A DNA stretch of 64,000 nt. Source: Neohoeflea coraliihabitans (GTDB lineage Bacteria > Pseudomonadota > Alphaproteobacteria > Rhizobiales > Rhizobiaceae). The stretch is taken from contig NZ_JAHWQX010000001.1 of assembly GCF_019334345.1 (NCBI RefSeq), positions 1 through 64,000 of the forward strand, in the 5' to 3' direction. Positions 1-6,984 of the stretch are shown here, one piece after another. Under the pieces are notes generated by a model that had not been told where the DNA came from, ran no database searches, and saw only the letters and a list, made by a program, of their open reading frames with translations. The position numbers and the translations under genes were made by a program. Numbering within the stretch: position 1 is the first letter of the stretch; the number at the start of each line of letters is the position of its first letter.

Positions 1-587
1 GCGCCCCCGGCGATCGGCAGAGATATCCGGACCTTTGTTCGCTCACCTGCCAAGACGAAACGTGAATGTGTCAGCGTGGTCCCGCTGGTGTACGCGATCG
101 TCTGATAAATGTAGTGCAGCCCACTCGTCGCACTCTCGACAATCTTGTCCATCGTGGTTGCACCGGTCGGCGCAACTGCTGCATCGCTTGTGACGGTTAC
201 ATTCGTCTTCGACCAGCTATTCGCATCCTCGGAATAGGTGAACCGGTTGGTCGTTGCCCCTTCTATCAGCAGACCCTCAGGATCACCGTTCTCGTCGTGC
301 GACGTGCGCAGGGTCGTGCCCGCCACCAGAAGCCCGGATGCATTGCGCACATATTTCGTGGACGGACTGGTGTAGGTTACGAGATCGTTCGGATCGCCGC
401 TGAAATTCGTCGTATGGCCCTTGACCACCGCCCTCGGCGTCGTATCCTCGAACGAGATCCCAAGGCCCGCATATTTGTTGACCAGAATGCCGCCGGCAAT
501 CAGGTGCTCGATACCGCCCCAAGGGTCAGTAAGCGGATCATAGAAGGGCGAGCGAAGAACCGGCCTCATCGCATTGCGAAGAACCAT
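1..587 (-). CDS. Phage tail fibre / spike-like protein, 3' part missing (partial)
   Basis: An uninterrupted reading frame starts at an ATG at 587 with GAGGT at 592-596 as ribosome binding site and runs off the left edge (195 codons visible). The translation contains LLIEGATTNRFTYSEDANSW and later KTNVTVTSDAAVAPTGATTM. This resembles the repeated 'LLIEpaRTN...SE...W.KTNvTVTanaa.aPdGtttAdkiVE' module of phage tail and head-fibre proteins, thought to be a jelly-roll/carbohydrate-binding fold. It is the only clear structural gene in view and probably the receptor-binding end of the virion. Family assignment is by recognition, not by search; the exact product could be a spike, a minor tail protein or a fibre. 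Confidence 0.7.
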   Translation of the reverse strand, partial: MVLRNAMRPVLRSPFYDPLTDPWGGIEHLIAGGILVNKYAGLGISFEDTTPRAVVKGHTTNFSGDPNDLVTYTSPSTKYVRNASGLLVAGTTLRTSHDENGDPEGLLIEGATTNRFTYSEDANSWSKTNVTVTSDAAVAPTGATTMDKIVESATSGLHYIYQTIAYTSGTTLTHSRFVLAGERTKVRISLPIAGG

Positions 588-799
588 GGAAACCTCGATT
601 CAATTCTGCAAGGGGCCGGGCGGGGGGGGTCAGGATGGCCGCGCCTATCCAGAAGTCGCGCAGGCAAAGAGGGCCGGGTTACTGGCTTACCGGCTAAGTC
701 GAAGACGTTACCGCCTCGATATCATCCTGATAGGTGCCCCGCGCTCACCTGCTATAGCTAATGAGCTTCTGTGATGTTCAGGGAGGCGGGGATGGGGAA

Positions 800-1099
800 T
801 TACGACTGATCGGAGAGAAAGACCAGTTCAGCGCAATAGGCCCGGCGATACTTGCCAGCCTCGTTGATCGTAATCACGTCGCCAGCGAATTGCGCGTAGC
901 AGTTTTTGTTGTTCGCCTCGGAGACGACAAGAAGCCGCTCACCAGTTGCGCGCGAAACCACTTCGTCACCCGCCTTGAACTGGCAGATGGGCGTTTCAGC
1001 CGCGGCCTGAGTGGCCTTGAACCAGCCCGCTCCACCGAGCAACGCCAAGCAGACGAGCGCAATGAAAGCGGTCGCGATATATGCTGTGCGCTCAGACAT
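800..1099 (-). CDS. Small membrane-anchored phage protein, unknown function
   Basis: The 99-residue product has one hydrophobic N-terminal segment (about residues 6-25, AYIATAFIALVCLALLGGAG) followed by a soluble domain with three cysteines. The start at 1099 is preceded by AGGAG at about 8 bases. An in-frame extension upstream to 1213 is open but lacks a better start. It lies downstream of the strong promoter at 1384-1412 and upstream of the tail gene. I do not recognise the family. A surface-exposed or periplasmic role such as superinfection exclusion is possible but unsupported. Confidence 0.6.
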   Translation of the reverse strand: MSERTAYIATAFIALVCLALLGGAGWFKATQAAAETPICQFKAGDEVVSRATGERLLVVSEANNKNCYAQFAGDVITINEAGKYRRAYCAELVFLSDQS

Positions 1100-1353
1100 T
1101 GCCTTCTCCTTTGGGGTGGGGAATTGGTTGGCCGGGTATTCGGCCCCCTCGGCCTGGGCTTGAAACTGAGGCCAACTCACGCTGGCCTGCCACCATTCCC
1201 GGTGGTCTTGCAATCCGCCGAAGCGGTAACACCGTTGGCGACCGCCGGGCCGCTTGAGATGTACGCTCCAAGTGGATGGCTGCTATCCCGGTGCAGCACC
1301 GCACATCATCGCCGAAACGGTTGGGGGTAGCCGCCGGGTGGGCTTTTGGCCCT

Positions 1354-1371
1354 GATACGTTTCGACGTATC
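1354..1371. promoter_or_regulatory. Perfect dyad GATACGT-TTCG-ACGTATC, operator or leader hairpin
   Basis: Seven-base arms are separated by a four-base TTCG loop. The dyad sits 13-30 bases downstream of the minus-strand -10 box at 1384-1389, so it lies in the first bases of the predicted transcript. It could be a repressor operator or an RNA hairpin at the 5' end of the message. Confidence 0.55.
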
Positions 1372-1383
1372 CCCGGCAAACCG

Positions 1384-1412
1384 TATATAGCGACTTCTGC
1401 GTGACTCGTCAA
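1384..1412 (-). promoter_or_regulatory. Sigma-70-type promoter, minus strand
   Basis: On the minus strand TTGACG (1412-1407) and TATATA (1389-1384) are separated by exactly 17 bases. It reads toward the small membrane protein at 1099 and the tail gene at 587. Predicted start of transcription is near 1377. Confidence 0.7.
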
Positions 1413-1657
1413 GGATTCTAGTTTTCATTCCGCTTGCGAAATGTTCACAATGCAAAAATGGGCCAGCCGCTTCTCGCAGCTAACCCATCGTGCATTTAAT
1501 GCGCTATCTGATTCGGGATGATAAGTCAAGCCGCTCTATCCCCGCGTTGGAGGACTCTTGAACCTGGAAGGGACTTGCGCTATTATATCCGCCAAGCGGG
1601 AAGCGCAGTTTCCCCTTTACCCACCGAACGAGTCTCGCTAGGCCTCGGTGGGACCGG

Positions 1658-1700
1658 AAACGGCTCCAGACAGGTGTTCCACCACCTACTGGAGCCGTTT
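1658..1700. terminator. Strong two-part hairpin, probable terminator
   Basis: Perfect 12-base outer arms (AAACGGCTCCAG and its complement, 1658-1669 and 1689-1700) enclose an inner AGGTG/CACCT stem (1672-1676, 1683-1687). It lies about 20 bases beyond the stop at 1722 of the minus-strand operon. The T run is short (TTT on the minus strand, TTTT on the plus strand), so it may act in either direction or by blocking polymerase. Confidence 0.55.
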
Positions 1701-1721
1701 TCATTCCGGCGGTTCTATCTT

Positions 1722-2264
1722 TCATGCTGCCTTCCTCCGCTTTTTCAAACGCGCAACCTCGTTCAGCGCCAGGCGCAAATCCCCCACGAATTTCTGCATC
1801 GGCTTATTCTCGAACAATATGGCCTCAACAGCCATCATTCCAAATGGGCCGGATTCGAGAATTGCCCGCCGAACGGCCTTCCAGTCGGCCACAGCTCTCT
1901 CGTCTCGCTCGGCGCGCTCGCTCTCGAAAGGGTCTGAGCCATCGTAGCCTGAAGGCCCGGAATAGTCGCTGGCGGATCGCGGATTCCGCAGGCCCATGGC
2001 GTGACAATACCGCTCGTAGGTATCCATCACCATCTCAGCCGACCAACATTGCGCAACAGACACTTCCTCAGCCAGTCGCAGTTGCTCGAAATAGTTTCCG
2101 TGCCTCTTGTCCTTGGCTTGATCTGGCGTCAGGTCCGGGCGGTATTGGCGGCGCTTCCACGTCGCTGTTTCGAGGTTCATCCGGACCTCAACATGCTCTC
2201 CAACTGCGCGCGACAATGCCCCCGTTTGCGTGCGCTTGCCTCGTTTTCTCGGTCGTCCCGCCAT
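1722..2264 (-). CDS. Hypothetical phage protein, 180 aa
   Basis: This is the last gene of the minus-strand replication operon. The N-terminus (MAGRPRKRGKRTQTG) is strongly basic and may contact nucleic acid. The middle is acidic and the C-terminus basic again (ARLKKRRKAA). I do not recognise a catalytic motif. The position directly after a DnaA-like gene and before a terminator suggests a late-expressed member of the replication module. A small terminase or packaging-adaptor role is conceivable but not shown. Confidence 0.6.
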   Translation of the reverse strand: MAGRPRKRGKRTQTGALSRAVGEHVEVRMNLETATWKRRQYRPDLTPDQAKDKRHGNYFEQLRLAEEVSVAQCWSAEMVMDTYERYCHAMGLRNPRSASDYSGPSGYDGSDPFESERAERDERAVADWKAVRRAILESGPFGMMAVEAILFENKPMQKFVGDLRLALNEVARLKKRRKAA

Positions 2265-2279
2265 GTCCCCGTTCCCTTG

Positions 2280-2786
2280 CTATTTCAGGCCCATCACCTT
2301 GAGCGCGTGAAGCACCGTTGTGTGGTCGCGGTTGAAAAATCGGCCGATCTGAGGCAGCGACATGTCAGGCCGGTGCAAATAGACCTCTGCCATCGCAGCC
2401 TGCCTTGCTCTGGTCAGCGGCTTGTACCGGCTTCTCCCGACGATCTCGCGCGGGGCGAACCCGAACCGCTCTGCGACCTCGACAATGATTTCCTTGACCA
2501 TGAGCTGCGGCGTAATATCGATGATCGGCTCATACCGATTGCCAGCCTTGGCCATGATCTGTGTCGCTTCTTCGATCCTGCGCTGCTCGGCTTCTTGCTC
2601 ACGCTCAGCCCTTGCTCTTTCCTCTCGCTCCCGGCGGGCTTCTTCCTTCGCCTTTGCCAAAAGCTCACGGTGAATCCTCGCGGCTTTTTCACGCTCGCGG
2701 CGTTTGTTCTTTTCCCGAGCACGCGCCAAGAATTCCGGGTTATAGCCAGGCCGATAGTCGCGGGCATCTGTGGCTGTGAACTCCAT
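2280..2786 (-). CDS. DnaA domain-IV-like DNA-binding protein of prophage
   Basis: The 168-residue product has a basic, charged coiled-coil-like N-terminal half (about residues 20-75, rich in RER/EAR runs). Its C-terminal domain of about 70 residues matches DnaA domain IV: VAERFGFAPREIVGRSR, then helix-turn-helix ending FFNRDHTTVLHALKVM. The RDHTTVLHA signature is the DnaA-box-reading helix. No AAA+ ATPase domain is present, so it can bind DnaA-box-like sites but not form an ATP-driven initiator filament alone. It may recruit or divert host replication proteins to the phage origin. Its start shares one base with the upstream stop (TGATG). Confidence 0.82.
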   Translation of the reverse strand: MEFTATDARDYRPGYNPEFLARAREKNKRREREKAARIHRELLAKAKEEARREREERARAEREQEAEQRRIEEATQIMAKAGNRYEPIIDITPQLMVKEIIVEVAERFGFAPREIVGRSRYKPLTRARQAAMAEVYLHRPDMSLPQIGRFFNRDHTTVLHALKVMGLK

Positions 2787-3190
2787 CAGCCTGACTCCTT
2801 CGAAAACCGTGCCAACACCTTCTGGCGCTCGGCTTTCAATTCTGCTGCCTGTGCGTCTGTCAGGCGCTTCATGGCCGCTTCAATCGGCGCTTCCCTTGGC
2901 TCTGGAGGGGAAAGTTTCATCCGCTCCCTTGCCCGCCGGATGACTTCGTTGCACTCGTGGACGTACCGGGCATGGTTCGCAAAAACGTCCGGGGATGGCG
3001 CCCAGCCCTTGCGCCGGCCCTCGATGTGTTCGCCGCTCGCCACATCGGCCACCGCCTGCTGCAGCGCCTCGTCGGGAAGCCCGCGACAGCCAAGCTCGAC
3101 CATCGCCAGATAGGCCTCCCCGTTGATCTCATCGGATCGCGGGTAGGCTGAAAACATTGCGGAGATCATCTTCCGGGTCCTGCTGTTCAT
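2786..3190 (-). CDS. Hypothetical phage replication-module protein, 134 aa
   Basis: The start at 3190 has a GAGGCGA site 6-9 bases upstream and lies inside the 3' end of the preceding gene (overlap 62 bases); an inner ATG at 3157 would halve this. The product is mostly helical and charged, with no motif I recognise. It sits between a replication initiator and a DnaA-like protein, so a helper role such as helicase loading is plausible by position only. Confidence 0.6.
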   Translation of the reverse strand: MNSRTRKMISAMFSAYPRSDEINGEAYLAMVELGCRGLPDEALQQAVADVASGEHIEGRRKGWAPSPDVFANHARYVHECNEVIRRARERMKLSPPEPREAPIEAAMKRLTDAQAAELKAERQKVLARFSKESG

Positions 3191-3941
3191 GGTCTTCGCC
3201 TCGCTGAATGAATTTTCGACATGCCTCGTCGGTCATGGTGATCCGGTTCGGCGGGGATCTGCCCCTGCCCTGATAATCGAGCGCCTTGAGCACCCACGTC
3301 CGCCACGCGGCAGACCAGTCCTTCTTCGGCTTGCCCTCCCCGAGCCAGTAGTTGACGAACTTCTCGGCCTCGGTCTGTGCAGCTTGCGGGGACAGGCCAC
3401 GAGAAACAGCCCATTCGAGATCGGGCTTGAAACCAGCCGGGATTTGCCGTGCTCTTGTCGGTTTGGCTTTGGGCGCGTCCGCGCGCATCTCTTCTGAACG
3501 AAGTGAAGAAGAGTTATTACATCCTCCATCCTCCATCTGTTTTGGTTTTTCCCCACTAGTTCCGAACTGGTTCCGTACTGGTTCCGAACTCGGCTCGCTT
3601 GAAGCGGTGAACGTTCGGGACTCTGGGGTAACTGGATGGACCGCATTGGGCTTCTTCGGGCGCTGGAACTTGCAGAAGTTCCGAACCGCTCCGTAACTCT
3701 TCCCGGCAACTTCGAAACGCATCACAACGCCGAGGCTTACGAACTCTTCCAGGATCTCGGCAAAATCGATGTTGTCAGCAGGGAGAAGCCGCGCCTTGAG
3801 GACCACCGGCTTCCACTCGAACACGCCTTGATCGTCGCATTCCATCCAAAGCAGCGGCCATGCAGCCTTCGCATATGCCGTCATGGACATGAACGCTTCA
3901 TCAGTCGCGAGGGCTGGATGGATGGATCGGATTCTAGCCAT
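3129..3941 (-). CDS. Phage replication initiation protein (O/DnaD-like)
   Basis: The product is about 270 residues. Its N-terminal domain starts MARIRSIHPALATDEAFMSM and contains WMECDDQGVFEWKPVVLKAR and LLPADN. This is typical of a phage family annotated as replication proteins, with a winged-helix N-terminus related to DnaD/O proteins. A low-complexity linker (about residues 105-160) leads to a C-terminal helical region with a W-rich WSAAWRTWVLKAL stretch. A second ATG at 3944 is possible; 3941 fits the AAGGA site better. It probably marks the phage origin. Confidence 0.72.
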   Translation of the reverse strand: MARIRSIHPALATDEAFMSMTAYAKAAWPLLWMECDDQGVFEWKPVVLKARLLPADNIDFAEILEEFVSLGVVMRFEVAGKSYGAVRNFCKFQRPKKPNAVHPVTPESRTFTASSEPSSEPVRNQFGTSGEKPKQMEDGGCNNSSSLRSEEMRADAPKAKPTRARQIPAGFKPDLEWAVSRGLSPQAAQTEAEKFVNYWLGEGKPKKDWSAAWRTWVLKALDYQGRGRSPPNRITMTDEACRKFIQRGEDHEQQDPEDDLRNVFSLPAIR

Positions 3942-4014
3942 CATTCTGTCCTTCCATCTTCCGGCGGCAGGCTTCTTTCAGGCCCACGAAAAACCAGAGG
4001 TCGCGCTCGCTCAT
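3934..4014 (-). CDS. 26-residue phage microprotein
   Basis: The ATG at 4014 overlaps the upstream stop as ATGA, and the stop overlaps the next start by a few bases, so the frame is embedded in a chain of coupled genes. The peptide begins MSERDLWFFVGLKEACRRK, an amphipathic basic helix. Function unknown; it may mainly keep ribosomes coupled between its neighbours. Confidence 0.45.
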   Translation of the reverse strand: MSERDLWFFVGLKEACRRKMEGQNDG

Positions 4015-4211
4015 TCGCCCGCCCTCTCCGCTTCCCGCTCCGCGAGCTTGTCGTAGCCAACGGAAGCCCAATGCAGGGCGCGTATGTCGTCCTGATACAT
4101 CTGGTGCCAGTGGTCGGGGCGGTCCTTGCCGAACCTCTCCAAGTGGTGCGTTTTCTCCCGCTCCATCTTGCGCAGTTGATCGCGTATCCATGATGCTGCT
4201 GGCCTCGTCAT
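4011..4211 (-). CDS. Small phage protein, 66 aa
   Basis: The product starts MTRPAASWIRDQLRKMEREK and is hydrophilic and helical, rich in Trp, His and Glu. The ATG at 4211 overlaps the RusA stop as ATGA. Not recognised. It belongs to the translationally coupled minus-strand replication operon. Confidence 0.55.
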   Translation of the reverse strand: MTRPAASWIRDQLRKMEREKTHHLERFGKDRPDHWHQMYQDDIRALHWASVGYDKLAEREAERAGE

Positions 4212-4555
4212 CTCGGGCTTATCTCCACCAGGACACTGCCGGGAGGTGAAGGTTCGACCTTGCGAAACGACAGGCTCCACCGGCTGTCATCAATGCCGAT
4301 CACGTCAGCGATTCCGTCACGGTGCGCCTTGGTGGCTGCGGCCATGTTGTCGAGATCGCGGGCGCGGCGATCTGGCGGAACGAACGTCATGGAGACATGA
4401 ACCTGCTCGCAGTTGAGCAGCGCGCCTCCTGCGGTACGGGTCAGCCATGCGGTATCCATGCGGGCTTTTCTCTTGGCCTTGGCTTCCGGTGCCCAATGAA
4501 CCCGCTTGTTAGGGTTCAGGATTGGGTCGAACCATGGGAGTTGCAGCTTGATCAT
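4208..4555 (-). CDS. rusA: RusA-like Holliday junction resolvase
   Basis: The 115-residue product matches RusA in length and layout: an N-terminal strand with P-x-PNKRVHWAPEAKAKRKA and a central RARDLDNMAAATKAHRDG. The DLDN acidic cluster supplies metal-binding aspartates, and IGIDDSRW follows with a further acidic pair. RusA cuts four-way DNA junctions and helps resolve phage replication or recombination intermediates. GGAGCGAGGA precedes the ATG at 4555; longer upstream frames are overlap only. Confidence 0.85.
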   Translation of the reverse strand: MIKLQLPWFDPILNPNKRVHWAPEAKAKRKARMDTAWLTRTAGGALLNCEQVHVSMTFVPPDRRARDLDNMAAATKAHRDGIADVIGIDDSRWSLSFRKVEPSPPGSVLVEISPR

Positions 4556-4668
4556 TCCTCGCTCCCTTTGCAGTCTACGCAGCGCCAGACACCGAGCCGC
4601 CCTTCCTTCAGGCAAACCCCGAATCCAAACGCAGCCCATTTGCCGGAGCCGCAATCACACCGCTTCAT
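4552..4668 (-). CDS. 38-residue zinc-ribbon-like microprotein
   Basis: The peptide starts MKRCDCGSGKWAAFGFGVC and ends WRCVDCKGSEE. CxC...C and CxxC pairs spaced about 25 residues apart suggest one zinc ribbon. Its stop overlaps the RusA start (ATGA). Many phages carry such tiny zinc proteins; the function is unknown. Confidence 0.55.
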   Translation of the reverse strand: MKRCDCGSGKWAAFGFGVCLKEGRLGVWRCVDCKGSEE

Positions 4669-4948
4669 ATCGCTCTTTGAAATCATCGAACTCGTCTGGC
4701 GAGACGGTTCGGAAAGTTTGGGGCGTGTCTTCAAAAAGTCCATCTGAGCAGGGCTTAACGAGCCCTTCTTGGATGAGGAATTTCGCGCTCGCCGTGCCAA
4801 TTTTCTTCCCGTCCATTACTCGAAAATAGAGGTAGTTTTCACCCCTATGGGTGGCGTCGTCTGAACGGCTAAACTGCCTGCACAGAAGCCCGCGCCCCTC
4901 ACTAAGCTGGGCGAAAGCGACCCTTACGTTCTTGTGAAGCTTCGGCAT
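4655..4948 (-). CDS. Hypothetical phage protein, 97 aa
   Basis: The start MPKLHKNVRVAFAQLSEGRG at 4948 has a near-perfect AAGGAGGG site. The product is mixed alpha/beta with an acidic C-terminus (SPDEFDDFKERYEAV). No family recognised. It overlaps the zinc-ribbon gene by 14 bases. Confidence 0.6.
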   Translation of the reverse strand: MPKLHKNVRVAFAQLSEGRGLLCRQFSRSDDATHRGENYLYFRVMDGKKIGTASAKFLIQEGLVKPCSDGLFEDTPQTFRTVSPDEFDDFKERYEAV

Positions 4949-5061
4949 TCCGACCCTCCTTGATTGCGCCGGTTTTCTTCCGTGCGGCACCGGTAAGCCG
5001 CGTGTCTGACAAGCAAGGTTCAGCGGTTAGGGGTTCAGGATCACCCTTGCCGTCCCGGAAT

Positions 5062-5169
5062 TCAAAAAACACCAACTGCAAACTGCCAGATGAACCACGC
5101 GGCAAAGCCGAAGTAGCCAACAAGCAGGAATGCGGCGACAAGCAGCGGAAGCCATCCAAACCAGCGCAT
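5062..5169 (-). CDS. 35-residue single-pass membrane peptide
   Basis: The frame from ATG 5169 to TGA 5062 encodes MRWFGWLPLLVAAFLLVGYF followed by aromatic residues and a short tail. It is almost entirely one membrane segment. A GGGAGATTGAG stretch lies just upstream, overlapping the preceding gene's end. Such peptides are common in prophage early regions and may be holin-like or exclusion factors. Confidence 0.5.
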   Translation of the reverse strand: MRWFGWLPLLVAAFLLVGYFGFAAWFIWQFAVGVF

Positions 5170-5172
5170 CAC

Positions 5173-5577
5173 TCAATCTCCCTCAATTCGGGAGCGATCC
5201 ATTCCGCCCAACTGGCACCCCATTCCCTCAATCTGAGGGCTATGGAAAGCCGCGTCCGAGTGCTCAAGAAGCGAACGAAGACGGGCGGTTTTCTCGATGA
5301 ATGCGGCATGTTCTTCCCTCGCTTGGGCGATCAGCGCCCGCTCTGCCTTCTTCTTCGCAGCAGCTTCGTGCAGCTCGACCATTTCGCGGTATTGAACCGT
5401 CGCGGCTTCCATGTTCCAGAAGGCGCGTAAGCGGCGCTCGGTCCATTGATTGCGGGGCTCTTCGTTGTGCGGAAACATCGCAGTCAGGGTTCGGTATGCC
5501 TCGAAAAGCATGACCTTTACTGACCGGCGACCGCCAATGTCCTGAACGAGTGAACGGGCCATAGCTACGTCAGTCAT
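5173..5577 (-). CDS. Hypothetical phage protein, 134 aa
   Basis: The product starts MTDVAMARSLVQDIGGRRSV and is helical, with a central coiled-coil-like stretch (EAAAKKKAERALIAQAREEH). It resembles a family of small proteins I have seen in rhizobial prophages near replication genes, but I cannot name a function. GGAG lies 10 bases before 5577; an alternative ATG at 5610 also has a GGAG. It is the first gene of the minus-strand replication operon. Confidence 0.62.
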   Translation of the reverse strand: MTDVAMARSLVQDIGGRRSVKVMLFEAYRTLTAMFPHNEEPRNQWTERRLRAFWNMEAATVQYREMVELHEAAAKKKAERALIAQAREEHAAFIEKTARLRSLLEHSDAAFHSPQIEGMGCQLGGMDRSRIEGD

Positions 5578-5675
5578 GGCGTTGCGCTCCGTTGCGGGTG
5601 AAATTTCCATGAATCTGGTTCTCCATCGTGGCTACATTGATTGCGTAGACACGTTGGAGAGAAGGAAACGAACGG

Positions 5676-5867
5676 ATGGAAACCCTTGGTGAAGCGGCGG
5701 CTCGGCTCCTGGCAGAACTGGAGCGCCGAAATTCCAAGGTGACGAAAGGTGCTGGCGACCTTCAACGGCCAGTCAAATTCAGAACTCGCGCGGTCCTCGG
5801 CGCGGGACATGGTGCCAGCGGCAATTGCCCCGCCCGCCGCTGGCACCCAGCTAATGATGGATGGTGA
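5676..5867 (+). CDS. Small hypothetical phage protein, 63 aa (strand uncertain)
   Basis: METLGEAAARLLAELERRNS forms a clean amphipathic helix and is preceded by GGAGAGAAGG. The C-terminal half is Arg/Gly/His-rich and looks disordered. A minus-strand frame (5574-5873) whose ATG overlaps the stop at 5870 as ATGA covers the same bases, so only one of the two is likely real. Confidence 0.42.
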   Translation: METLGEAAARLLAELERRNSKVTKGAGDLQRPVKFRTRAVLGAGHGASGNCPARRWHPANDGW

Positions 5868-5869
5868 GG

Positions 5870-6028
5870 TCATTTGCGGCCCTCGATCGTCCAGAGAATG
5901 GAAAAGACGCCAGCGCAGAGCGTGGCGAGGATAATGCCATCAACGACAATCGCCGGCGGGACGTTAGGCGCGAGGGCGACGAGAGCAACGCACCAAAAGG
6001 AGGCGAGGCCAAACCAGACAGCGCTCAT
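5870..6028 (-). CDS. Small two-pass membrane protein, 52 aa
   Basis: MSAVWFGLASFWCVALVALA begins a product with two hydrophobic segments (about residues 3-20 and 26-45). The start at 6028 overlaps the upstream stop as ATGA. With the next two genes it forms a run of tiny membrane proteins next to the phage switch. Function unknown. Confidence 0.5.
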   Translation of the reverse strand: MSAVWFGLASFWCVALVALAPNVPPAIVVDGIILATLCAGVFSILWTIEGRK

Positions 6029-6201
6029 CGGCACGCCCTCACGAAGATGTAAATCGGCCCGGCAACCGGCCAAAACAAAGCGGCGACGACCGCAAGCATA
6101 TAATGTTCAGCGTTGAAGCTTGGATGGGAAAGCATGTACATGAGCGAGAGGACGAAGCCCGTCTCGTAGAGATAAAGAGCAATCCATTCTATCGGCGACA
6201 T
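6025..6201 (-). CDS. Small two-pass membrane protein, 58 aa
   Basis: MSPIEWIALYLYETGFVLSL starts a protein with two membrane segments (residues about 5-24 and 36-55) and a short basic end. The ATG at 6201 shares a base with the upstream stop (TGATG). Function unknown; second of three coupled membrane peptides. Confidence 0.5.
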   Translation of the reverse strand: MSPIEWIALYLYETGFVLSLMYMLSHPSFNAEHYMLAVVAALFWPVAGPIYIFVRACR

Positions 6202-6365
6202 CACACCCACCCCTTGACCAGCGCCATGAGGCAGAGCGAACCGACAACAGCGAAAACGCCACAAGTGGCAAGGCATGCGACAATCAGGAGATCGACGGCG
6301 GGCGTGGAGGATATGACGCCCGCCGTCTTGGCTGCTTGGGAGGTCTTATCGCAGCCGTTAACCAC
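6201..6365 (-). CDS. Small membrane peptide, start uncertain
   Basis: The frame ends with a clear membrane segment (VDLLIVACLATCGVFAVVGS) and is coupled to the next gene. No ATG lies close upstream; GTG at 6365 is the nearest usable start and has no obvious binding site. The longer frame up to 6698 runs antisense to a better gene. Treat as tentative. Confidence 0.35.
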   Translation of the reverse strand: MVNGCDKTSQAAKTAGVISSTPAVDLLIVACLATCGVFAVVGSLCLMALVKGWV

Positions 6366-6381
6366 GCCAGCAGTGCCATGC

Positions 6382-6394
6382 TTGCACAGTGCAA
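6382..6394. promoter_or_regulatory. Palindrome TTGCAC-A-GTGCAA, likely operator
   Basis: A perfect 13-base dyad lies about 50 bases upstream of the plus-strand gene at 6441 and at the head of the minus-strand membrane-peptide operon. It contains the GTGCA half-site also found at the other prophage switch promoters. Confidence 0.5.
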
Positions 6395-6440
6395 ATATTT
6401 TAATTTTACTGGTATTCGAGGGGTTAAACGGGGAATTGCT

Positions 6441-6692
6441 ATGATACATTACAGGGTGAAGGGACTTACCGAGCCGACTATTGTACTCGATACTTTCGTA
6501 TCCGGCTTGGGAATGGTCGAGTGCGTCAGCGGGGGGCTGATGCGACTGACCTATTACGCAGAGATGGTCGATCCCTACACCGGCGACAACACCAGACCCA
6601 TTGCGCTCAGGATGGTTCGACCAGTGCGCTATCTTGCCGAAGATACGAAACGGGTGCAGGAGGCTATCGCGCCGCAGCTTGTGCCGATCTAG
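6441..6692 (+). CDS. Hypothetical phage protein, 83 aa
   Basis: MIHYRVKGLTEPTIVLDTFV opens a compact, beta-rich looking product ending VQEAIAPQLVPI. GGGGAA lies 8 bases upstream. It sits beyond the 3' end of the Cro-like gene and faces it (convergent). No family recognised. Confidence 0.55.
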   Translation: MIHYRVKGLTEPTIVLDTFVSGLGMVECVSGGLMRLTYYAEMVDPYTGDNTRPIALRMVRPVRYLAEDTKRVQEAIAPQLVPI

Positions 6693-6694
6693 CA

Positions 6695-6892
6695 TCATTG
6701 CGCCGCCTCCGCCGGGAAGAGGTTCTCCACGGGAACGCCAACCTCTCGGCTGATCTTAAGCGCCGTCTCCAAGGACGGAGCTGCCTGACGGAGGCGGATT
6801 TTCGTGATTGTCGAACGATGCCTGCCGACAGCAGCCGCAAGGGCCTCATCAGAGATGCCTCGTTCTTTCATGGCTTCGGTCAGCGTTTTCAT
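6695..6892 (-). CDS. XRE/Cro-like helix-turn-helix regulator, probably leaderless
   Basis: The 65-residue product has an HTH (ISDEALAAAVGRHRSTITKI) in a Cro/C1-type fold with little else, the size of a Cro protein. Its ATG at 6892 lies only 6 bases after a well-formed -10 box (6904-6899), so the message would have no leader and no ribosome binding site. Divergent from the larger XRE gene at 6985, it forms the lysis/lysogeny-type switch. An upstream in-frame start at 6940 would lie within the promoter itself and is unlikely. Confidence 0.75.
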   Translation of the reverse strand: MKTLTEAMKERGISDEALAAAVGRHRSTITKIRLRQAAPSLETALKISREVGVPVENLFPAEAAQ

Positions 6893-6898
6893 GCCCGT

Positions 6899-6927
6899 AT
6901 TGTGAATGTGATGAACGTGCATGTCAA
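6899..6927 (-). promoter_or_regulatory. Promoter for the Cro-like gene
   Basis: On the minus strand TTGACA (6927-6922) and CACAAT (6904-6899) are spaced by 17 bases. The -35 box overlaps TGACATGCAC, a 10-mer repeated at the promoter at 7406-7434, and an ATGTCA...TGACAT inverted repeat (6921-6926, 6940-6945) spans the region. Confidence 0.68.
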
Positions 6928-6984
6928 GAACATTGTGCATGACATTGCATGGATTCCCGCCGGGGCAGGTGCGAAAACTGCCTT

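Larger units (their letters stand above)
1100..1721. other. Non-coding stretch of about 620 bases between prophage operons
   Basis: No convincing gene is seen here. It holds a minus-strand promoter (1384-1412), a perfect dyad just downstream of it (1354-1371), a leader of about 280 bases before the gene at 1099, and a long hairpin (1658-1700) that probably ends the minus-strand operon to its right. Open frames on both strands (1092-1412, 1504-1725) have low-complexity, Arg/Pro-rich translations and no good ribosome binding sites. Confidence 0.6.

Noticed and set aside
622-629. Run of 8 G in the prophage
   Set aside because: It lies between genes at 587 and 800 with no sign that it joins two reading frames; too short and too far from a start to argue for phase variation.
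1092-1412. Minus-strand frame of 106 codons
   Set aside because: It includes the promoter at 1384-1412 and has a Pro/Arg-rich translation and no ribosome binding site.
5574-5873. Minus-strand frame of 99 codons with ATGA coupling
   Set aside because: The translation is less convincing than the plus-strand 63-residue product over the same bases, although the coupling is noted; kept only as an alternative.
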